Shown here in pieces: positions 57,100-64,000 of a stretch of DNA of 64,000 nucleotides (position 1 is its first letter; the number at the start of each line of letters is the position of its first letter). The position numbers were made by a program, and so were the translations under genes. The notes beneath the pieces were generated by a model. That model was not told where the DNA came from, searched no databases, and worked only from the letters and a program-made list of their open reading frames with translations. Source of the DNA: Larix kaempferi (taxonomy: Eukaryota; Streptophyta; Pinopsida; Pinales; Pinaceae); contig BSBM01000865.1 in NCBI GenBank assembly GCA_027924585.1, positions 3,348,001-3,412,000 on the forward strand, in the 5' to 3' direction.

Positions 57100-57720
57100 A
57101 AACTCTTGGTTTAACTAAGAGATGACATCCTTTGAATCTCTATGATGAGTGCATGATAAAAAATATTAGACAAATTGGTTTGGGAGATTTCTACAAACTT
57201 TAAGGTGGATGACATTTGTCATAGAATAGTTAATCTTTGGTCCTATGAGATACAACATGGTGAAGGAAAAGGTTGTGCTAGTAATTCCAACTAGCATGCC
57301 AACCAACGAAGCAATGCAACACAAGGGGAGAGTTGGTGGTCACATATTTGCAAAAGCTTCCACATTGTTAGGTCAACATCACATCTCATGTAAAGGGAAT
57401 TCATATTCATGCACATCGTGGATTGGGATCAAGGTCTCCACACAAGTCTTAGGTATTGATTCCAATTGCCACTCACATTGGATTGTTATGGTATCATGGT
57501 GAGAATGGGAATTGGTGGGAGGAAGATCATAAGGGGCATCGTGAGCATAAATGGCATTGGGGTGCATTCCCTCATTGAAGACATCAAGGGGAGTCTCCAT
57601 GAAATCATATAACTCCTCTAAGTGGTATTGATCATAAATAGTCTCTAGTGACTTCTCAACCATCTTAGCATCCTCCTCCAAAAATTCATGTTGATTAATA
57701 AGGTTTTCATCATAAATTGA
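57100..57720 (-). pseudogene. Unrecognised open stretch, possibly retroelement-derived
   Basis: The minus strand holds a 100-codon frame (57379-57681) with EEDAKMVEKSLETIYDQYHL, EELYDFMETPLDVF and QLESIPKTCVETLIP. After a stop, further coding-like text follows (FTMLYLIGPKINYSMTN). Acidic, low-cysteine sequence of this kind occurs in linker regions of plant gypsy polyproteins, but I cannot name a domain. It lies outside the G3 LTR as drawn and may be the target into which G3 inserted. Confidence 0.25.
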
Positions 57721-57796
57721 GCATGATTCAAAATCAAAGATATGATCAACCTAGGAACCTCAAAAGAATAGGTTTTGTTGGGAGCAAAGGTTATTT

Positions 57797-57935
57797 TAGA
57801 AAAAATGATTTAGGTTTCAAGGTCACACTCGACAAAAACATAGAAAAAATGATTTAGGTTTCAAGGTCACACTGGACAAAAACATAGAAAAAATGATTTA
57901 GGTTTCAAGGTCACACTCCTTGACAAAAACATCAT
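57797..57935. repeat. 44-bp tandem repeat, three units
   Basis: TAGAAAAAATGATTTAGGTT plus TCAAGGTCACACTSGACAAA starts at 57797, 57841 and 57885. Units are almost identical; the third has a small insertion (CTTGA). Confidence 0.95.
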
Positions 57936-59384
57936 GCTTGGGTTGTTAATTTTCAAGATTATTCTCTTTAGGATAAAGGATTTGAAATGGACAAATATCA
58001 ATGAACAAGTAAACTTTAGATTGAACATGCATGGGGTCTGTGAATAATCCATAGTTTGAATCTGTGCTAGGTGTTATGTGCATGAATGTGCATAAGAAGC
58101 TATGTCAAATCTAAATTATTAACCTTGAATGTGTGTGCATTGATATTAACAAAATGCCTTCATATATATTTATGAATTTGTCCCTTTTATTGCATTAATT
58201 TATAAACAAGATTGTATTTTTTTCTATGAAAAAAAACATACTTTTGATTTATAGAGAAGATAAAGTACAATCTTCAAATGCTTCTTGCACTATACCAGAA
58301 AAGAAAGGGTTTACCTTTAAGTGTCCTCTGAGCTTGCTCGTAACAAACCCAAAAATAGTAATCGTAATACACATAATAAATATTGTATGTAAAGTAAGTT
58401 ATAAGTAAAAATGTATTTTATTACAAATTTACCCAAACTTGAAAACTAGATAGAAGCTAACTAGATAGTATTAGTGCTAACTTTACTATGTAAATAAGAA
58501 AAATAATTATATAAATGTTTAATTGGCATGTTGATGATTGAAAAAAAATGGTAATTTCCACCTTTGATATTATTACATGTCACTCATTCTAGGATTTTAC
58601 TTCATGAATGCCTTATGTTTTATTCCTTGCAAAATTAATAATGTAAAATACTATATTTAATGTTAAAAGTAGATTAATCTTACCTTTAAATAAACTTTGG
58701 TTCTTTATTGCAACAACCCAAAACTTGTAAAACAAAGAGATACAGTAACTCTTTATGTAACGTGTGCATTGTGTACATAAAAGATTTATATCCAAGGGCA
58801 TAAAATCCGAATGCGTTTAATCCCTTTTCACTTTCATGAAATAATGCTAAGAAAAACAAAATAGGCATGATCTTTTTTATTACTTCGTGTGTGAAATGTG
58901 ATATGGAAATAACTCAAAAAAGTCAAACGTTTTTAAATCCTTTTCACTTTCATGAAATAGTCATTAACCCAAGTGCCAAGGAAAACAAAGATAATCATGC
59001 TTTTTTAACTTTGTGTGTATGGATAGAACTCCAAAAGGACTACTCGAAACTTATGCTAAGTTAGATTCCGTTATTCATGCGATGCGTAAGAATAAAGTAA
59101 GTAAAATAAAACAAAAGTAATTTTCATAAAAGGTGACAAAGCATAAAAAAAAAAAAAAAAAAAAAAGGAAATGATTCCAAAATTACAAATACAAAATGTG
59201 TGGTTGTTTTGTTTGATTTGTGATAAAAAAACGAGTGGCAAAAAATAATCAAGAAATAAGATAGGTAAAACTAGTTAAAGAGATTAAAAACATGATGAAT
59301 TATATATAAAAAAAATTAATGAGAAATCAAGATTTAAATAATAAAATGAAATTATTTATATAAGTAATATTGTAAACCTCAACA
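57936..59384. other. AT-rich DNA, no gene
   Basis: All frames are short. A diverged duplication (TCCCTTTTCACTTTCATGAA at about 58821 and TCCTTTTCACTTTCATGAAA at about 58938) and an A22 run at 59145-59166 are the only notable structures. The A run could be the tail of an old retroposed copy, but no body is recognisable upstream. Confidence 0.5.
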
Positions 59385-59530
59385 TTGGCATGGATGACTA
59401 TTCGGATGTGGCTTCTGCGCAAAGATTTAGGAAGAGACGTGTTCCAGGTTGTGATCAAGCGTTCTGAGCGAACCCTAGCTGGTTCACCTTCGGGTTGGCG
59501 GCTGAGGCTTCTGAATCGGGTTCCGACGCC

Positions 59531-60877
59531 ATGGACCCTCCTCCTGACCCGGGACGGGCGCCCCTCGATGCCCTTTTCCGTTCACTGGTAGCAGCGCAAT
59601 CTCATCCCACAAAGACGGCTGACTCCACAGACTCAAGATTCGTTAAAAAATCTGCCATTCCTGAGGTTAAGTTGGGCTCTACTGCTTCGAAGTGTAAAGC
59701 CCTTGCGCTTTCTGAAAAAGGACTGGTAGGACACTTTACTGGGTTATGGCCCTCCCCGAGATCGATCGAGCTATGGCTTAATAAAAACTGGCGCCCCCTC
59801 ATCCAAGGAGAAGTCCAGCAGATCTTCTGCGGTAAGGGATTCTTCGTCTTCTTTTTTGAAAAAAAGGAGGATAGGGACTTAATTTTCAGGAACGGCCCAT
59901 ACTTTATGGGACCAAGAGGAATGTATATCAACAAATGGGACCTCTCATTTGACCCGGAAAAGGACATTCCCTCAGCCGTACCAGTATGGTTCAAGCTACC
60001 TCACCTACCGTTGCACTGCTGGAATGATGAAGACCTGAAGGCTATTGGTAACTCGCTGGGGAAATATATTGACAAATCAGAACCTAAACCCCCGATGTTT
60101 TCCTGTGCTCGAATATGTGTAGAGGTGGACCTAGAAAAAGGGCTCCCAGAAGCTATAAGTTTGTCAATGGACGGCTGGAATCATTTTCAACCTGTTGATT
60201 ATGAGCAGATACCTTTTAAATGCAAGGTATGTCATGACTATGGGCACTTTGCCAAGCTATGCCCTAAGAGAAAGACGCAGGAAATGGAAGAAAACCAAGA
60301 GGGAGAGTGGAATGAGGTGAGAAAGAAGAATGGGAAAGCCCCAAATGCACACCATCCGCATGCTACCCCAAAGAGAAAAGAAACGGCAGGAAGACAACAA
60401 AGCCCTAGAGAAGCTAACAAATTTCAACTATTATCTTCTGCAGCGACTGAGGAAGAGCAGGAACAGAGATTGGATACAGCCTCGGAGGAAGCAACAGAAC
60501 AAGTAAGGGAAGAAGAAACGCAAAAAATAGCAGAAAAGAAACTAGAGGAAGGAGAAATCCAGACCACAGAAATATCACAACAGGAAGAGCCTGAAAGCGA
60601 GCTACTTAAAGCACGGGGCGGATCCGTCACAAGAGCAAAGGCAAAATTATTTCAAGAAGAAACCTCAGAAAGCAGAGAAGAAGAAATGGAACCCCAGACA
60701 AAAAAGGGCAGAAAATTAAATAAAGTGGTAAGAGAGCAAGAAACGATCCGCGAGAAAGCGGCGGGTAAGCAAACCAGCTTAGACCAGCATGTAAGAATTC
60801 TATCCAGCTCAAAGCAAATAACAGGGACATCAGAAGAAAAGAAGGAAAAAGCAGGCTCCATCTTCTCCAAAAAATAA
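59531..60877 (+). CDS. LINE ORF1 protein, DUF4283-like with CCHC zinc knuckle
   Basis: The frame is intact: 448 codons from ATG 59531 (context GACGCCATGG) to TAA 60875-60877. The same frame is open upstream to a TTG at 59495 but has no earlier ATG. Residues about 50-200 (LVGHFTGLWPSPRSIELWLN, NGPYFMGPRGMYINKWDLSF, PVWFKLPHLPLHCWNDEDLK) match the DUF4283 N-terminal domain of plant LINE ORF1. A knuckle CKVCHDYGHFAKLC spans residues 231-244. The rest is a highly charged Glu/Lys-rich tail. It would bind LINE RNA in a ribonucleoprotein with ORF2. The stop overlaps the ORF2 start. Confidence 0.88.
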   Translation: MDPPPDPGRAPLDALFRSLVAAQSHPTKTADSTDSRFVKKSAIPEVKLGSTASKCKALALSEKGLVGHFTGLWPSPRSIELWLNKNWRPLIQGEVQQIFCGKGFFVFFFEKKEDRDLIFRNGPYFMGPRGMYINKWDLSFDPEKDIPSAVPVWFKLPHLPLHCWNDEDLKAIGNSLGKYIDKSEPKPPMFSCARICVEVDLEKGLPEAISLSMDGWNHFQPVDYEQIPFKCKVCHDYGHFAKLCPKRKTQEMEENQEGEWNEVRKKNGKAPNAHHPHATPKRKETAGRQQSPREANKFQLLSSAATEEEQEQRLDTASEEATEQVREEETQKIAEKKLEEGEIQTTEISQQEEPESELLKARGGSVTRAKAKLFQEETSESREEEMEPQTKKGRKLNKVVREQETIREKAAGKQTSLDQHVRILSSSKQITGTSEEKKEKAGSIFSKK

Positions 60878-63800
60878 TGAAGATAGTCTCCTGGAATTGT
60901 CGAGGTTTAGGAGGCAAGCAAAAGATAGAAGCACTTAAAAGAATAAAAAAGTTAGAAACCCCCTCAATCCTCATGCTCCAGGAGACTAAGATGCAAGAAG
61001 CAGACTGTCTCAAAGCCCTAAACCAAATTTGGCCCAATGGAGAAGGCATTGCAGTCAACTCTACTGGAGCTTCGGGAGGGCTCCTTACTTGGTGGGACAA
61101 AGGTAAGTACAAATGCATCTCTTCATTTAGCAATAGAAATTGGCTTTTTACGGAAATAGAAGATATATCAAGCAATGAAAATTACTGGGTAGGAAACATC
61201 TATGGACCTATGCTTCACAGCCTTAAGGAAAAATTCTGGAAAGACCTTATTGACCTTCAATCTGGAAGGAATCTATCTCCCTGCCTTTTAGCTGGAGACT
61301 TTAACGTCACCGTAAGTGTTAATGAGCGAAGAGGAGGTTCGAAAGTGAGAGATCAGTTTGGAGAAAGTCTGGAGGATCTTCAGGCATCTTGGAATCTTGT
61401 GGATATAAAACCTAGGCAAGGAAACTATACCTGGAATAATAAGAGAGTTGGACCCGGACATATAGCAGCAAGACTTGATAGATTTCTTCTCAGCTCTGCC
61501 TTCCTAAGTAGGCCCCTCCTGCCCGATTCAAAAATACTAGCTTCAGCTGCTTCTGACCATCGACCTATCGCCCTATTTTTCTCATCCCCTGGAAACCTTG
61601 GACCTCTACCTTTCAGATACAATCCGTTTTGGCTGGAGAACGAAGACTGTTATGAAGAGGTCAAAGCTATTTGGAATCAGTTTATCCCTGGATCACCAGG
61701 CTTCATATGGGAAAACAAACTTAAAAATACTAAGACTGTTTTAAAGAGATGGGCTAAGGAAAACAATAAGAAATCGGGAGAAGAGATAAACTCTCTGCAA
61801 GAGGAACTCAAAACTTTGCAAAGCCAAATGGAAACCGAGCAGATAACTGAGCACATACTGAGAAAAGAAAATGACTTGGAAGCTCAAATTAGACAGGCGA
61901 CCAGAAGAGAGGAGGAGGAATGGAGGCTGCGCTCAAGATGTTTATGGCTAAAGTCGGGGGACAGAAACACCAAGTTCTTTCATGCACAATGTAAGGAAAG
62001 ATACAGGAAAAACAACATTTTCAGCTTAACGAAGTAAGATGGAACTAAAATAGAGGATACTGAGGCTATCAAGAGGGAAATCAAAAATCACTTTGAGTCA
62101 CTTTACAGTGAGGAAGGGGATCCCCCAGTCGAGGAAATTGAGATAATGGGTCAGGAGATACCTAAGCTCATAACAGCAGAAGACAACAGTATGCTCGCAG
62201 ATGTGGTTACGGAAGAGGAAGTTAGAAAAGCAGTGTGGGCCCTCCACCCTGAAAAATCCCCAGGACCTGATGGCTTCACCATCCACTTCTACAGGAAATG
62301 CTGGCATCTACTGAAAAAAGATCTACTCAGAATGATAAATTGGACAAGGAACCGAGAGAAGATAGGAGGAGGCACCAATACATCGTTCATAGCTTTAATT
62401 CCTAAGGAGAAAAAAGCCACTTTGATTGGGAGATTCAGACCTATATCTTTATGCAACTCCTCTTACAAAATTATTACTAAAGTCATAGCTAATAGAATCA
62501 AGAATCTGCTTCCAAGAATCATCTCACCTAATCAGGGCGGATTTGTTCCGGGCAGGCAAATCTATGACAATATCCTCTTAGTGCAGGAAGCAATTCATAC
62601 CAGCCAGATGAACAAAGATGCAGGTATGGCTATTAAGCTTGACATGGCCAATGCTTTTGATAGAGTAAGGCATGATTTCATCTATAATATTCTGGAAAAA
62701 ATTGGATTTGACAGAAACTTTATTAGATGGGTGAAAGCCTGCATTGGAGCGCCATGGATATCTCCTCTTCTAAATGGCAGGCCCACCTCCTTTTTTCGAC
62801 TCTCTCGGGGATTGAGACAAGGATGTCCCCTTTCACCCTTCCTTTTTGTCATAATGGCCGACTCTCTCAGCAGAAAGCTTAACTCTCTCTTGGCTTCATA
62901 AACACTCCCTGGTATAGCCTTCGCTCGAAATGTCCAAGCTATAAACCATGCACAGTTTGCTGATGACACCATCCTTTTGGGTAGTGCCTCACCCCAAATA
63001 GCAGCCCGTTTCAAAACTTCCATAGATCTCTTCCTTAGGGCCTCAGGAGGCAAAACTAATGATAATAAATGCAATCTGTACACTTGGAACTGCCGACCTG
63101 CCATCATCAGGCTCATCTCTGTCATTTTAAACTTTAAACCCTGTCTCGATTGGACTTCCTTTAAATATCTTGGTACACCCATATGTCTTAAATATCCTTC
63201 CTCCTCTGTTTGGTTGCCTATACTAGAGAAATTCAGATCAAAGATAAATTCGTGGGGCACCCGATGGCTGAATTTAGCAGGAAAAGTCACTTTGATCAAA
63301 TCTGTTTTGTCTTCTCTGCCCATTTTTACCTCTGCAATAATGGCAGCCCCGGTTTCAATTCAGAATGCCTTTAGCAAAGAGATAAGAAAGTTCCCGTGGC
63401 AAGGGGGAAAGATTCAAAATAAAAATTTCATCTGATCAGTTGGAAGGTGGTCAAAGAAAAGAAAAATAGAGGAGGGTTAGGAATCCGAGAACCTATGTTG
63501 GTAAGCAAAGCTTTAGGAGCCAAGCTTGCCTGGAGAATTGTCTCTGGAAAGAAAGAATGGTGGAAAGAAGTAGTCAGGAAAAAATACTCCAGAAGCTCAA
63601 GATTAAGATGTCTGGAAAAGAATAATAACAAAAAGGGAACGACAATTTGGAAACTCATCTCCTCTTCCTCGACTTTGATTACTGAAGATCTCTATTGGAT
63701 TCCAGGTAACGGGAAGAGAATAAATATTTGGATGGACAGAGTCAATGGAGAAATGCCCTTGGGGCAAATGAGATGTATAGATCCTATTCGCACTTGGCTG

Positions 63801-64000
63801 CAAAACATGGGAATTACTAAACTCATAGATCTAGTGGATTGGAAGGATAATGGAGATTGGAAAGGATGGAAAAAATGGAGACCTCCTGATAATCTCATGA
63901 ATGCCTATCAAATTTTCCTCAATACCTTGCATGGAAAGGCTCCGGTGAATATAAGAGAGAAAGACCGAAGGGGCTGGGGGAAAGCAGGGGAATACTCAGT
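60877..64000 (+). pseudogene. LINE ORF2: AP endonuclease and reverse transcriptase, broken
   Basis: It starts at ATG 60877, overlapping the ORF1 stop in TAATG. Endonuclease (residues about 1-230): VSWNCRGLGG, LQETKM, LAGDFNVT, LDRFLLS and ASDHRPIAL, all catalytic motifs present. Linker to about 385, then TAA at 62035. The same frame continues with SPGPDGFTIHFYRKCW, FRPISLCNSSYKIITK, GGFVPGRQIYDN, KLDMANAFDRV, LRQGCPLSPFLF, TAA at 62899, then HAQFADDTILLG with an intact F-A-D-D. A frameshift near 63424 moves the reading to KFHLISWKVVKEK, GGLGIREPML and the start of zf-RVT (GKAGEYS). Open at the window end. Confidence 0.9.

Larger units (their letters stand above)
59390..64000 (+). mobile_element. 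L1-type LINE, 5' part, cut by the window end
   Basis: Composition changes abruptly from AT-rich to balanced at about 59440. ORF1 with a CCHC knuckle and ORF2 with AP endonuclease, RT and the start of a zf-RVT region follow on the plus strand. This is the plant L1 layout. The 5' edge is set by composition only. The 3' end, poly(A) tail and TSD are beyond the window. Confidence 0.88.

Noticed and set aside
59385-59591. Small frame overlapping the LINE 5' end
   Set aside because: It overlaps ORF1 out of frame, and ORF1 explains the coding signal there.
60627-61175. 182-codon minus-strand frame
   Set aside because: It is antisense to the end of LINE ORF1 and the start of ORF2, and open only because of their codon use.

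Overview
This 64 kb window looks like intergenic DNA from a plant with a large genome. It is AT-rich and contains no host gene, RNA gene or CRISPR array that I can support. Nearly everything recognisable is retrotransposon: Ty3/gypsy and Ty1/copia LTR elements, a large non-autonomous LTR element, and an L1-type LINE with an endonuclease-RT ORF2. The retroelement types, the initiator-Met primer sites and the deep nesting fit a seed plant. I favour a gymnosperm, but the sequence alone does not prove it.

Layout. 1-9.3 kb: three diverged copies of an unclassified repeat family (1-660, 690-2990, 7195-9313) with a degenerate minisatellite. Between them lie the 3' end and LTR of a minus-strand gypsy-like element (5.56-6.06 kb) and unassigned DNA. 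9.3-16.4 kb: a decayed plus-strand gypsy element, G1 (LTR, gag, several zinc knuckles, protease, a second gag-like block, RT, RNase H), cut off before integrase. 16.4-18.3 kb: unassigned, with an (AT)28 tract.

18.3-54.8+ kb is a nest of elements whose order can be read from target-site duplications (TSDs). Gypsy G3 (minus) has gag at 53.5-54.4 kb and protease, RT and integrase at 29.3-32.7 kb. It is split by a non-autonomous large LTR element, LARD-like (32714-53251, TSD GAGGT). That element is split by copia E1 (35597-48718, TSD ATAAT), and E1's 5' LTR is split by copia E2 (36120-42258, TSD GTTTC). Next to G3 lies gypsy G2 (minus, 18344-29271), bounded on both sides by (CT)n microsatellite. 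G2's 5' LTR is split by copia C1 (23860-28917, TSD CAAAA). E2 is the youngest-looking element: its polyprotein frame is broken only by three stop codons.

54.8-59.4 kb holds the G3 5' LTR, several short tandem repeats, a strong long hairpin near 56.7 kb, an unrecognised open stretch on the minus strand, and AT-rich DNA. 59.4-64 kb is the 5' part of a LINE with an intact ORF1 and a broken ORF2 that runs off the window.

I found no new enzymatic or defence system. The items most worth follow-up are the TSD-validated nest, the stack of unrelated-period tandem arrays at the 3' end of E1, the ~46-bp-arm hairpin, G2 seated in a microsatellite, and the RY-motif cluster in the E2 LTR.
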